Assembly (NCBI RefSeq): GCF_001921215.1
Contig: NZ_MSIF01000025.1
Span: 62,001-126,000, forward strand
Reading direction: 5' to 3'
Origin: Actinophytocola xinjiangensis
Lineage (GTDB): Bacteria; Actinomycetota; Actinomycetes; Mycobacteriales; Pseudonocardiaceae
DNA: 64,000 nt
A model generated the notes under the pieces. It did no database searches, was not told where the DNA came from, and saw nothing but the letters and a program-made list of their open reading frames with translations. Below, in pieces: positions 1 to 7,980 of this stretch (its first letter is position 1; the number at the start of each line of letters is the position of its first letter). The position numbers and the translations under genes were made by a program.

Positions 1-401
1 AGGAACGCCTGCACGGTGAGGAACGTGGCGGTCAGGTTGCCGTCGATGACCGCGTGCCAGTTCTCCTCGGTCACCTCCGCCAGCGCGCCCTGGCCCTGGT
101 CGAACCCGGCGAACGCGGCGAGCACGTCGACCTGGCCGAACTCGCGCTCGGCGGTCTCCCGCAGTTCCTCGACGGCCGACCGGTCGGTCACGTCGGCGAC
201 CGCGCCGGCCGCCGTCCCGCCGTCGGCCCGGATACCGTCCACAACGGACTGGATGGCGTCCTTGTCGCGCCCGGTCACCACGACGTTCATCCCGTTGGCG
301 GCGAAGGCCCGGCACACCTGGGCGCCGATCCCCCGGGAACCGCCGGTCACCACCGCCGTCCTACCCTCCAGATCCGGGTAGCGTGGCACATCGGAGGTCA
401 T
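1..401 (-). CDS. SDR-family oxidoreductase, C-terminus beyond window
   Basis: Short-chain dehydrogenase/reductase of FabG type, expected to use NAD(P)H to reduce a carbonyl or oxidise an alcohol. About 133 N-terminal residues are visible. The Rossmann motif TGGSRGIG is at residues 19-26 and the Asn of the catalytic tetrad lies in DGNLTATF. The usual NNAG motif is replaced by AFAGF. The Tyr-x3-Lys part of the site lies left of the window. The ATG at 401 has GGGAG just upstream and follows the GNAT gene stop by 16 bases, so it is the last visible gene of the leftward RCC1-methyltransferase-esterase-GNAT run. It could be a ketoreductase or tailoring reductase of the polyketide pathway (inference). 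Confidence 0.85.
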   Translation of the reverse strand, partial: MTSDVPRYPDLEGRTAVVTGGSRGIGAQVCRAFAANGMNVVVTGRDKDAIQSVVDGIRADGGTAAGAVADVTDRSAVEELRETAEREFGQVDVLAAFAGFDQGQGALAEVTEENWHAVIDGNLTATFLTVQAF

Positions 402-417
402 GTCGCTCCCTTCGGCG

Positions 418-1266
418 TCACTGGTAGATGTGCTCGACCACGTCGAGCAGCCGGCGGAAGCCGACCTTCTCCACGACGGCCTGCATCGACTGGTACTGCA
501 GGAAATGCGTACACACGCACGCGTCGGCGCCGGACTCCAGCGCCCGCGCGACGACCTCGCCGAGCACCAGCGTGGCGATCCCGCCGTCGCGGTGGTCGGG
601 GCTGACGAACACCCCCGATGGCCGCACCACGCCGTGCAGCGGCGGGTTCCAGCCCGCCGCGCCGGCCGGCGATCCGTCCGGCGCCTCCCACAGGATCAGC
701 CGCTCGTTGGCGATCTGCCCGCCGACCATGTGCTGGGTGCGGCGTTTGATCTCCTCGGGGGACAGGCCGCTGTCGCGCATGCCGGCGGTGAACCACTCGG
801 CGACGGTCTCCAGGTCGGCCTCGGTGGCCAGCCGGGGCCGGCCGGCCGGGTTCTCCGGGCGGGTCGTCGCCGTGCACTCCATGATCCACTGGGCGCGTTC
901 CTGGCGGACGGACTGCCCGGTCAGCTCGGTCCAGCGGGTGGTGAACGCGACCGCGGCGTCGGTCGGCCCGCTCACCCCCGGAACCGGTTCGCCCTCCTTG
1001 GACATGAACTCGGCCAGCGCGACCGCCGCCGCCGGGGGCATCGCCGAGATCGTCATCCGCATCGGCGAACGGAAATAGCCCGCGCCGACGACCGCGCCGT
1101 CGGAGTCGGTGACGGTGGTGAACACCGGGTCCCGGTCGCCGGGCGTGACCCCGTTGGGGTCCAGCCCGTGCACCAGCAGCACGTTGTTCTCCACCGGCGA
1201 GGCGCTCAGCCAGTCACCGGCCGAGGCGACGAACTCCGCCGGGTCCGGTGTGGACGTTACCTGCAT
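418..1266 (-). CDS. GNAT-family N-acetyltransferase
   Basis: A 282-residue protein whose C-terminal half looks like a GNAT fold: the acetyl-CoA-binding motif A is visible around residue 230 as VSPDHRDGGIATLVL, with a further strand near the end. The N-terminal half is a less conserved GNAT-like half, so this may be a tandem or pseudo-tandem enzyme. GNATs transfer acyl groups from acyl-CoA to amines; the substrate is unknown. ATG at 1266 has GGGAG upstream, 16 bases after the esterase-like gene. Its position between two tailoring-type genes suggests either a pathway role or self-protection (inference). Confidence 0.82.
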   Translation of the reverse strand: MQVTSTPDPAEFVASAGDWLSASPVENNVLLVHGLDPNGVTPGDRDPVFTTVTDSDGAVVGAGYFRSPMRMTISAMPPAAAVALAEFMSKEGEPVPGVSGPTDAAVAFTTRWTELTGQSVRQERAQWIMECTATTRPENPAGRPRLATEADLETVAEWFTAGMRDSGLSPEEIKRRTQHMVGGQIANERLILWEAPDGSPAGAAGWNPPLHGVVRPSGVFVSPDHRDGGIATLVLGEVVARALESGADACVCTHFLQYQSMQAVVEKVGFRRLLDVVEHIYQ

Positions 1267-1282
1267 CGAAGACTCCCGCTCG

Positions 1283-2566
1283 TCACTTGGCCTGCGTTGG
1301 GGTGAGTTCCTTCTCGTGCAGCAGCACGTCGTACCACTCGGCGAGCGAGCCGCCGGTCATCCAGTAGCCCTCCGCCGCCTGGTCGGGCGCGCAGATCGAG
1401 CCGATGATCCTGGCCTTGACCGGTGCGGCCAGCCACCGCTTCACGATCTCCGGCGGGTTGCGCCGCAGGTCGAGCAGGTAGCGCGGCGAGGCGTAGTTGT
1501 GGAAGTGCGACTCGACGAACCCGTCGGCCAGCGCCGGCGCGGCGATCGGCCGGCTGGCGAAGGGCGGCAGGCCCCACCCGGAGTTCACCGTGCCGGCGGT
1601 GAAGGTGATGCCGATGGAGAAGTACCGCTCGCCGAAGGCCTCCCGCAGGTGCCCGCCGGTCGGCCGGAACGTCAGCGTGCCGCGCGGCGGGACGTTGATC
1701 GTCAGCCCGTCGGAGCGCACGCTGTGCGCGCTGGTCGACAGGTAGGCGATCCGGTGGCCGGTGTACCGCTGCCACCACACGATGTTCTCGGCCATCTTCG
1801 CGTCGCGGTAGCCGTCGTCGGTTAGGTGGTGGGCGTAGTGCTCGTAGAACCCGACGATCTGCCTGGCCTGCTGGGCGATCCACTCCTGGGCCTTGGCGTC
1901 CGGCCCGGACAGCGAGGCCACCAGCGCCGCCGCGGCGCGGGCGTGCTCGACGTAGCGGTCCTTGTCGGTCACCTCGCCGATGAACCACCGCACGTGGTCG
2001 GGGCGCGTGGGCCGCAGCACGTCGAAGTGGGCGGCCAGCTCGGCCGACCGCTCGGGCGCCACGGCCGCCACGTGGTCGGCGACCTCGTCGTAGCTGGCCG
2101 GGCGGGTGTCGATCACGCCGACACCGACGAACCGCACCGGCTCGTCGTGGGTGGTGTTGTACTCGCGGATCCACGCCAGCAGGTCGCGGATCTCACCGAC
2201 CCGCCACGGCACGCCGGTACCCGCCACCAGGGCGTCCAGGTCGCCCTCACCGGTGAGCACGTACCGGTCGAGTTCGCGGGCGACGTCCCAGTCCTCCTCG
2301 GTGGCCACGGTGCGAAAGCCCAGCTGCTCCACCAGGACCCGGATGATCCGGTGCGCCTGGGTGAACTGCTCGTGCCCGCCGTAGGTGGACGGCCCGATAC
2401 CGACCACGTCCGCCGCGCCGACCATCGCGCCAAGCGGCTCGATGTCCCGAAGGGACTCTGTCGCGTCCGCTGTAGACAGTGGCAGGCCGTACTGCCTGAT
2501 CCACTCCGTGACCTCGGCCCGGACGGTGGCCTCGTCGGCCTCGGTCGGCTCGTTGTGCGCAGTCAC
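1283..2566 (-). CDS. Erythromycin esterase-like protein with altered active site
   Basis: A 427-residue member of the erythromycin esterase (EreA/EreB) superfamily, recognised by the order of conserved blocks: GPSTYGGHEQF (58-68), ATEEDW (88-93), MAENIVWW and the STSAH block (277-281). In active Ere enzymes the first block is GEATHG, carrying a Glu and the essential His, and the later block is HNAH. Here the Glu is Pro59, the His is Tyr62 and the first His of the later block is Thr278, while Glu91 and His281 remain. It is therefore unlikely to be a normal macrolide esterase. In this polyketide context it may have been recruited for another step (inference). GGAGAAGG lies before the ATG. Confidence 0.85.
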   Translation of the reverse strand: MTAHNEPTEADEATVRAEVTEWIRQYGLPLSTADATESLRDIEPLGAMVGAADVVGIGPSTYGGHEQFTQAHRIIRVLVEQLGFRTVATEEDWDVARELDRYVLTGEGDLDALVAGTGVPWRVGEIRDLLAWIREYNTTHDEPVRFVGVGVIDTRPASYDEVADHVAAVAPERSAELAAHFDVLRPTRPDHVRWFIGEVTDKDRYVEHARAAAALVASLSGPDAKAQEWIAQQARQIVGFYEHYAHHLTDDGYRDAKMAENIVWWQRYTGHRIAYLSTSAHSVRSDGLTINVPPRGTLTFRPTGGHLREAFGERYFSIGITFTAGTVNSGWGLPPFASRPIAAPALADGFVESHFHNYASPRYLLDLRRNPPEIVKRWLAAPVKARIIGSICAPDQAAEGYWMTGGSLAEWYDVLLHEKELTPTQAK

Positions 2567-2593
2567 GATCGTCCTTCTCCCTCACAGCCTGAC

Positions 2594-2624
2594 GGCACCG
2601 GCCACCACGTGAGTGGCCGGTGCC
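2594..2624 (-). terminator. Intercistronic hairpin (12-bp perfect stem)
   Basis: Arms 2594-2605 and 2613-2624 pair perfectly (GGCACCGGCCAC / GTGGCCGGTGCC) around a 7-base loop. The hairpin sits between the methyltransferase stop and the esterase-like start on the minus strand and has no U-tract. It may be a partial terminator or an mRNA-stability element separating RCC1-methyltransferase from the downstream genes. Confidence 0.55.
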
Positions 2625-2655
2625 AGGTTTCCTGCGGTCATGCCGGAACCGGGTC

Positions 2656-3681
2656 TCAGTCGACCGGAACGGCCTCGATGATCGAGAACGCGGTCTCCGT
2701 GGGGACCACCCTGGTGAGCTTGTAGCCCGCCTGCGCGAACACCTCGGCGTACTGCTCCTCGGTGCGCAGGAAGCCGGCCATCGTCACCAGCATCATGATG
2801 TCGAAGTACTTCACGAACCGGCCGATCCCCGGACGCAGCAACAGTTCCGCCGCCGCGATCTTGGCGTTCGGCGAGGCCGCCCGGCAGTTCTTCAGCACCG
2901 ACAGCAGCTTCTCGTCGTTCCACGAGTGGGTGATCTGCTTGCAGACGTAGAGGTCCACACCGGAGGGAACGGACTCGAAGAAGTCACCGGGGTGGAACTC
3001 CAGCCGGTTGCCCTCCACCAGCGGCGCCAGGTCGGGGCGGGCCTTGGCCTGCTCGATCACCGGCGGCAGGTCGGCCAGCACACCGCGCTTGACCGTCGGG
3101 TAGGCGCTGAGGATGTTCGCCAGGTAGGTCCCGGTGCCGCCGCCGAGGTCGGAGATCACGTCCGCCTCGCCGAACTCCGGGTAGCCGGCCACGATCGACG
3201 GGCCGAGCGTCTGGGAGAACTCGTTCATGGCCATGTTGAAGTCGCGGCCGGCGGTCGGGTTCTGTCCCATGTAGGCCCACAGCGTCATGCCGTAGGCCTC
3301 CTCGAAGGCGGCCTTGCCGGTCTTCACGCTGTGGCTGGTCTTGGCGTAGGACCGCCACAGCCACTCCGACGCGGCGAACTGCGACATGATGAACTGCGAG
3401 TTCGGCACACCCTTGCGCAGCAGCGTCGAGCGCGGCGTGTTGGCGAACACGCCGGGCTCGACCTCGTCGAAGATCCCGTCCTCGTTGAGGATCTGCAACG
3501 CGGACTGCAACGCGTGCTGGTGCGCGCCGGTCTTGTCGGCCAGCTCGGCGATGCCCAGCGGACCGTCGGCCAGCAGGTCGGCGACCCGCAGCTCGGCGGC
3601 GATGCCCAGGCACTGGCCGGAGGTGGGGAACATCAGGTCGAGCAGGGCGTGGACGTCCTCGATGGTCGGTTCGGTGCTCAT
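2656..3681 (-). CDS. SAM-dependent O-methyltransferase (acetylserotonin OMT-like)
   Basis: A 341-residue class I O-methyltransferase of the type found in aromatic polyketide pathways (PF00891). It has an N-terminal dimerisation/winged-helix domain (about 10-100), the SAM-binding motif DLGGGTG at 178-184 and a catalytic-base motif THSWNDE with His252. It should methylate a phenolic hydroxyl of the pathway product. An in-frame upstream extension exists, but the ATG at 3681 is preceded by GAGGAGCGAG and begins with the normal family N-terminus. It is 28 bases downstream of the RCC1 gene and is probably co-transcribed with it. Confidence 0.92.
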   Translation of the reverse strand: MSTEPTIEDVHALLDLMFPTSGQCLGIAAELRVADLLADGPLGIAELADKTGAHQHALQSALQILNEDGIFDEVEPGVFANTPRSTLLRKGVPNSQFIMSQFAASEWLWRSYAKTSHSVKTGKAAFEEAYGMTLWAYMGQNPTAGRDFNMAMNEFSQTLGPSIVAGYPEFGEADVISDLGGGTGTYLANILSAYPTVKRGVLADLPPVIEQAKARPDLAPLVEGNRLEFHPGDFFESVPSGVDLYVCKQITHSWNDEKLLSVLKNCRAASPNAKIAAAELLLRPGIGRFVKYFDIMMLVTMAGFLRTEEQYAEVFAQAGYKLTRVVPTETAFSIIEAVPVD

Positions 3682-3709
3682 GGCTGGTGTCTCGCTCCTC
3701 TGCTGGTTC

Positions 3710-4894
3710 TTACTGTCCACTGTGGAGTGCGATCGTGCTGCCACCGCCGGGAAGCTCACGGAAGCCGGGCACCTCACCGGAGCAGGTCACGTACGTGACC
3801 CCGGAGACGCCGGGGACCTGCGAGGGCGACGGCGACAGGCCGACCCCCTCGATGCCGAGCTCACCGAAGTTGTTGTTGCCCCAACCCCACAGCGAGCCGT
3901 CGGCGCGCACCGCGACGCTGTGCCCGTAGTCGCCGGGGTTGTCGTCGCCGCCACCGCCGGTCGCGGCGATCTGCACGACGTCGGTCAGGCCGGCGACCTC
4001 GACCGGCGTCGACCGCTCGACGGTCGAGCCGTCACCGCACTGGCCACGGTCGTTGATGCCACAGGCCCGCACCGTGCCGTCGTTCAACAGGATCAGCGTG
4101 TGGTGGTACGCCCCGGCGACCGCCTTGACGTCGGACACCAGCGCCTTCACCGGGGTGCGGTACTCGCGCTTGCGGTTGGCCGCCACACCGTCACCGAGCT
4201 GGCCACAGTCGTTGAGGCCCCAGGTGATCAGCGAACCGTCCTCCAGCACCACCAGGCTGTGGCCGCCGCCGGTGGCCACGAACGTGGCACCGGTGACGCC
4301 CTCCACGGGCTGGGGCAGCGCGCGGATCGGGTACTCCCGGCCGGCGTGCGCCTGCACCAGGGCACCGTCACGCTTGCCGGTCTGGTCACCGTCGGCCAGC
4401 TGGCCGCAGTCGTCGCGGCCCCACGCCCACACCGTGCCGTCGTCGAGCAGCGCCAGCGCGTGGCTGCCGCCGGACACCAGCTGCACGATGTTGTTCGGGG
4501 CCTCGATCTTCACCGGGACCGGGTGCACCCGCATGTTGTCCGGGCCGAGCATGCCGAAGAAGCCGGCGCCGCAACCCCAGACGGTGCCGTCCTCCAGCAG
4601 GAACAGGGTGTGCCCGCCGCCCGGCGCCACCGCCTTGATCCCCTCGAGTTTGACCCGTGTCGGTTTGGCCTGTTGATCGGTGGAGATGTCACCGATCTGG
4701 CCGAAGCCGTTGCGGCCCCAGCCGAAGGCCGAGCCGTCCTCCATGATCGCGATGACGTGCCCGCTGCCGGCCTCGATCGTGCGCACACCATCGAGGGACT
4801 TGACCTGCTGCGGCACGTGGGTCTGGTCGCCACTGCTTCCGTTGGCGAGTTGTCCATTGGTGTTGTCGCCCCATGCGCTGACGATCTGACTCAT
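3710..4894 (-). CDS. RCC1-repeat beta-propeller protein
   Basis: A 394-residue protein made almost entirely of RCC1 repeats, with recurrent W/G-x-G blocks such as AWGDNTNGQLANG, GWGRNGFGQIGD, AWGRDDCGQLADG, TWGLNDCGQLGDG and GWGNNNFGELG. The repeats should form one seven-bladed propeller. No signal peptide is visible, so it is probably cytoplasmic. Bacterial RCC1 proteins have no single function. Being first in a run with a methyltransferase and an esterase-like gene, and divergent from the P450, it is likely a scaffold or an unrecognised enzyme of this pathway (inference). ATG at 4894 has GAGAGGG upstream; a longer in-frame extension lacks such support. Confidence 0.88.
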   Translation of the reverse strand: MSQIVSAWGDNTNGQLANGSSGDQTHVPQQVKSLDGVRTIEAGSGHVIAIMEDGSAFGWGRNGFGQIGDISTDQQAKPTRVKLEGIKAVAPGGGHTLFLLEDGTVWGCGAGFFGMLGPDNMRVHPVPVKIEAPNNIVQLVSGGSHALALLDDGTVWAWGRDDCGQLADGDQTGKRDGALVQAHAGREYPIRALPQPVEGVTGATFVATGGGHSLVVLEDGSLITWGLNDCGQLGDGVAANRKREYRTPVKALVSDVKAVAGAYHHTLILLNDGTVRACGINDRGQCGDGSTVERSTPVEVAGLTDVVQIAATGGGGDDNPGDYGHSVAVRADGSLWGWGNNNFGELGIEGVGLSPSPSQVPGVSGVTYVTCSGEVPGFRELPGGGSTIALHSGQ

Positions 4895-5081
4895 GTCGTC
4901 CCTCTCGTTTCTGGGGATATCGGGGGGTCGGCGGCACGCCTCGATTTCTCTTCGATAGTGAGTGATCCGGACATAACGCGCCAGCAATCTCGAATGGTTC
5001 TTGAGCGCGCAGTCACAGGCGCGAGTCATGGTAAGGAGCAGGCAAATAGCTCGCGTAAGAAACAGAGCCAGAAGGGTTGCC

Positions 5082-6290
5082 ATGGCGCTGCCGTCCTCGT
5101 TGCCCGAGCTGCCACGCTCGCGCACGCATCCGTTCCACCCGCCGCCGGAGTACGACCAGCTGCGCAAGGAATCGCCGATCTCCCGGTTCGTCTGGCCCAA
5201 CGGCGTCGAGGGCTGGCTGGTCACCACCTACAGCGAGGTACGCACTCTGCTGGCCGACCCGAGGCTGTCGATCAACCGGTTCAACAGCCCGCCGCCGTCG
5301 CTCTCGGCGATCAAGGACCGCAAGCCGGAGGTCATGCTGCCCCGCTCGCTGGTGGCCATGGACCCGCCGGAGCACACGCCGTGGCGCCGGGCGATCGTCA
5401 AGGAGATGACGCCCCGCTGGGCGCGCTCGATGGAGCCCCGGATCGCCGAGATCACCCGCGAGTACCTCGACCGCGTCCGCGAGATCGGGCCGGGCGCCGA
5501 CCTGGTGGAGAACCTGGCGCTGCCGGTGCCCTCCCGGGTGATCTGCGAGGTGCTCGGCGTCCCCCAGGCCGACCAGGAGTTCTTCCAGGAACAGGCCGAG
5601 GTCCGCAGCCAGGTCGGCGCGCCGGCGGAGAAGATCAACGCCGCCACCAGGGCGCTCTACGAGTACCTCGGCCAGCTGGTCACCGACAAACGGAAATCGG
5701 CCAACACCTCCGACGTGCTCGGCCGCCTGGTGCACGCGCGGATCGCCGGCGAGCCGGCCCCGCACGACATCGTCGTCGGCCAGGCCATGCTGCTGCTCAT
5801 CGCCGGGCACGAGACCACCGCCAACATGATCGGCCTCGGCGTGGCGACCCTGATGGACAACCGCGAACTGATCGCCGACCTGGCCGACACCGCGAAGGGC
5901 ACCGCGCTGGTCGAGGAGATCCTGCGGATGCACGCCATCATCCAGTGGGGCATCGTGCGGCGGGCCACCGACGACATCGAGATCAACGGCATCCACATCG
6001 CCAAGGGCGAGTGGGTGGTGTGCTCGCTGGCCTCGGCCAACCGCGACGAGAGCCGCTACGGCTGCCCGCACGCCGTGGACACCGGCCAGGCCCAGTCGCC
6101 GCACGTGACCTTCGGCTACGGCGTGCACCAGTGCGCCGGGCAGAGCCTGGCCCGCACCGAGGTGCGGGTCGTGCTGCGGGAGCTGTTCGCCGCGTTCCCC
6201 GGGCTGCGCACCACGGTGGCGCCCGAGGAACTGCGCTACCGCTACGAGATGTGGGTGTACGGCCTGTATGAGTGCCCGGTGGTGTGGTGA
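5082..6290 (+). CDS. Cytochrome P450
   Basis: A soluble bacterial P450 of 402 residues that hydroxylates or otherwise oxidises a small molecule using electrons from a ferredoxin. Visible hallmarks are the I-helix AGHETT (241-246), the ExxR motif EILR (279-282) and the haem loop FGYGVHQCAG with ligand Cys351. The ATG at 5082 has GAAGGG 5 bases upstream. Earlier in-frame starts would add only a basic, poorly conserved leader. The ferredoxin gene starts two bases after the stop. The 187-base gap to the divergent RCC1 gene is relatively AT-rich and should hold both promoters. Confidence 0.95.
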   Translation: MALPSSLPELPRSRTHPFHPPPEYDQLRKESPISRFVWPNGVEGWLVTTYSEVRTLLADPRLSINRFNSPPPSLSAIKDRKPEVMLPRSLVAMDPPEHTPWRRAIVKEMTPRWARSMEPRIAEITREYLDRVREIGPGADLVENLALPVPSRVICEVLGVPQADQEFFQEQAEVRSQVGAPAEKINAATRALYEYLGQLVTDKRKSANTSDVLGRLVHARIAGEPAPHDIVVGQAMLLLIAGHETTANMIGLGVATLMDNRELIADLADTAKGTALVEEILRMHAIIQWGIVRRATDDIEINGIHIAKGEWVVCSLASANRDESRYGCPHAVDTGQAQSPHVTFGYGVHQCAGQSLARTEVRVVLRELFAAFPGLRTTVAPEELRYRYEMWVYGLYECPVVW

Positions 6291-6291
6291 C

Positions 6292-6489
6292 GTGCCGAAG
6301 GTGATCGTGGATCGCGACCGTTGCTGCGGCGCCGGCCTGTGCGCCCAGGCCCTGCCGCAGGTGTTCGACCAGGGCGAGGACGCCGTCGTCGTGCTGCTGG
6401 AGGAGAACCCACCGGCGGAGTTGGTCGCGCCGCTGGCGGACGTGGCGTTCGCCTGCCCCTCCGGCGCGATCCGGGTGGTCGAGCAGTAA
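6292..6489 (+). CDS. Ferredoxin for the adjacent P450
   Basis: A 65-residue small ferredoxin with the Cys pattern CCGAGLC near the N-terminus and CPSGAI near the C-terminus, as in the 3Fe-4S/4Fe-4S ferredoxins that serve actinomycete P450s. The GTG at 6292 begins one base after the P450 stop codon, so the pair is almost certainly translated from one mRNA and works together. No ferredoxin reductase is visible, so a housekeeping reductase probably completes the chain. Confidence 0.9.
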   Translation: MPKVIVDRDRCCGAGLCAQALPQVFDQGEDAVVVLLEENPPAELVAPLADVAFACPSGAIRVVEQ

Positions 6490-6502
6490 CGCGAACCGCC
6501 CG

Positions 6503-6546
6503 CCGACAGTGACCCGGCAGTGACCCGACAGTGATCCGACAGTGGG
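6503..6546 (+). repeat. 11-bp tandem repeat, four imperfect copies
   Basis: CCGACAGTGAC recurs four times with 1-2 changes each, directly between the ferredoxin stop and the terminator hairpin; the last copy forms part of the hairpin arm. No function is apparent. Confidence 0.6.
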
Positions 6547-6580
6547 CCCGGTGGCTGATCGCCACCGGGCCCCACTGTTG
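6537..6580. terminator. Bidirectional terminator hairpin
   Basis: ACAGTGGGCCCGGTGG pairs with CCACCGGGCCCCACTGT around a short loop, with a single bulged base. It lies between the convergent ferredoxin and DUF418 genes and can serve both. Confidence 0.75.
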
Positions 6581-6589
6581 TGCCGCTTC

Positions 6590-7810
6590 TCAGACGCCGG
6601 CCGGGACCTTCGGCTCGGCCTTGGAGTTCGACGACGCCGAACGCCCGTAGGTCAGCCGCCGGTAGACGATCTCGACCGGGCCGCGCACCCCACGCTTGGC
6701 CATCAGCGCCGACACGCACAGCGCGAAGATCCACACCAGGGCACCGACGCCCAGCGCACCCAGCTCCGACATCGTGTTGCCCAGGCCGATCAGGTACGGC
6801 GCGCCGAGCACCATCCAGCACAGCGACTGGAACAGGTAGCAGGACAGCGACCGCTGACCGGTGGCGACCAGGGCGTTGACCACCTTGTTGCGCCGGTCAC
6901 CGATCTTGGCGGCCAGCAGACCGAACAGCGCCGCGTAGGCGAAGCCGCCGAAGTAGCCGCCCATCTGGTTGATCCAGTACGTGCCGTTGTAGACGACCAT
7001 CGACTCGGTCATGATGTAGCCGCCGTTGATCAGCGCGTAGGGCAGGCCCAGGACGATCGTGATCAGGATGCCGTAGACCGCGACCTTGCGCAGGTAGGAG
7101 CGGTGCAGGTGCGGCTCGTCGAGCAGACGCTTGCGGGCGGCCCAGATACCGACCAGCACCGGGAACACCGCGCCGACGACCACGAGCGGGATCATCATCG
7201 GCCACTGGAAGCGGTAGAGCATGTCCGACAGCGGGGTGACCGTCTCCGGCTGGCTCAGGCTCTGGAACACCTGCGGGATACCGAAGGCGTAGACCAGGGT
7301 GCCGGCGGTCAGGAAGATCGAACCGGTGATCCACAGGCTGCGCGAGGTCCACCGCAGCGCGGCGAAGAAGATCAACGTGACCACGCCGTAGGCGGCCAGC
7401 AGGTCACCGAAGAACAGCAGCGCGGTGTGCAGCAGACCGATCACCAGCAGCCAGAACCCCCGGCGCTGGATCAGCCCCCGGAACTTGGGCCACTCGTAGC
7501 CGCGCTGGGAGTACCGCAGGTACATCTGGGACAGGCCGTAGCCGAACAGGAACGCGAACAGCGCCGCCCCCCGGCCGTCGAGCAGTACGGCGGCGGCGGC
7601 GTTGTAGAACGCGGAGATCGGATCGTCGTTGGAGTAGCCGCCGTCCGACCACGCCGCCCGCAGCACCGACGAGTGGCCAAGGGCGATGAGCAGCAGCATG
7701 AAGCCCCGGGCGAGGTCGGGGGCCAGCGAACGGGACTGGTGGGACGAGGGACCCGGCGGGGTGTCGCCGGCGGTGGTCGAGCCACGGGATAAGGGAGCAC
7801 TGTCAGACAT
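6590..7810 (-). CDS. DUF418-type integral membrane protein
   Basis: A 406-residue polytopic membrane protein with about ten hydrophobic segments. The N-terminal signature LARGFMLLLIALGH and a C-terminal block CYLFQSLCWMVL followed by RGPVEIVYRRLTYG are typical of the DUF418 family, whose role is not established (transport or acyl transfer at the membrane has been suggested). The start ATG at 7810 has AAGGCGG upstream; the longer upstream frame reads as non-coding Arg-rich sequence. It could export or protect against the polyketide, but nothing in the sequence proves it. Confidence 0.82.
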   Translation of the reverse strand: MSDSAPLSRGSTTAGDTPPGPSSHQSRSLAPDLARGFMLLLIALGHSSVLRAAWSDGGYSNDDPISAFYNAAAAVLLDGRGAALFAFLFGYGLSQMYLRYSQRGYEWPKFRGLIQRRGFWLLVIGLLHTALLFFGDLLAAYGVVTLIFFAALRWTSRSLWITGSIFLTAGTLVYAFGIPQVFQSLSQPETVTPLSDMLYRFQWPMMIPLVVVGAVFPVLVGIWAARKRLLDEPHLHRSYLRKVAVYGILITIVLGLPYALINGGYIMTESMVVYNGTYWINQMGGYFGGFAYAALFGLLAAKIGDRRNKVVNALVATGQRSLSCYLFQSLCWMVLGAPYLIGLGNTMSELGALGVGALVWIFALCVSALMAKRGVRGPVEIVYRRLTYGRSASSNSKAEPKVPAGV

Positions 7811-7980
7811 GGATGTCCGCCTTTTGGTCGGCCGGATGAATCCCCCGGGAGGGATGCACGTCCGGCCCAATAGACCGCGTGACACTCGACGCGAACGCAA
7901 CGTTCGCTCAAGAGCCGTTGCGGGCGTTCGCGTCCTGCCTGTAACCGGGTCAACGGCGCCCGCCGGCGATTGGTTCCCGC

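Noticed and set aside
3386-6271. Plus-strand open frame of 961 codons crossing the RCC1 and P450 genes
   Set aside because: It runs opposite RCC1 and out of frame with the P450, both of which are clear genes.
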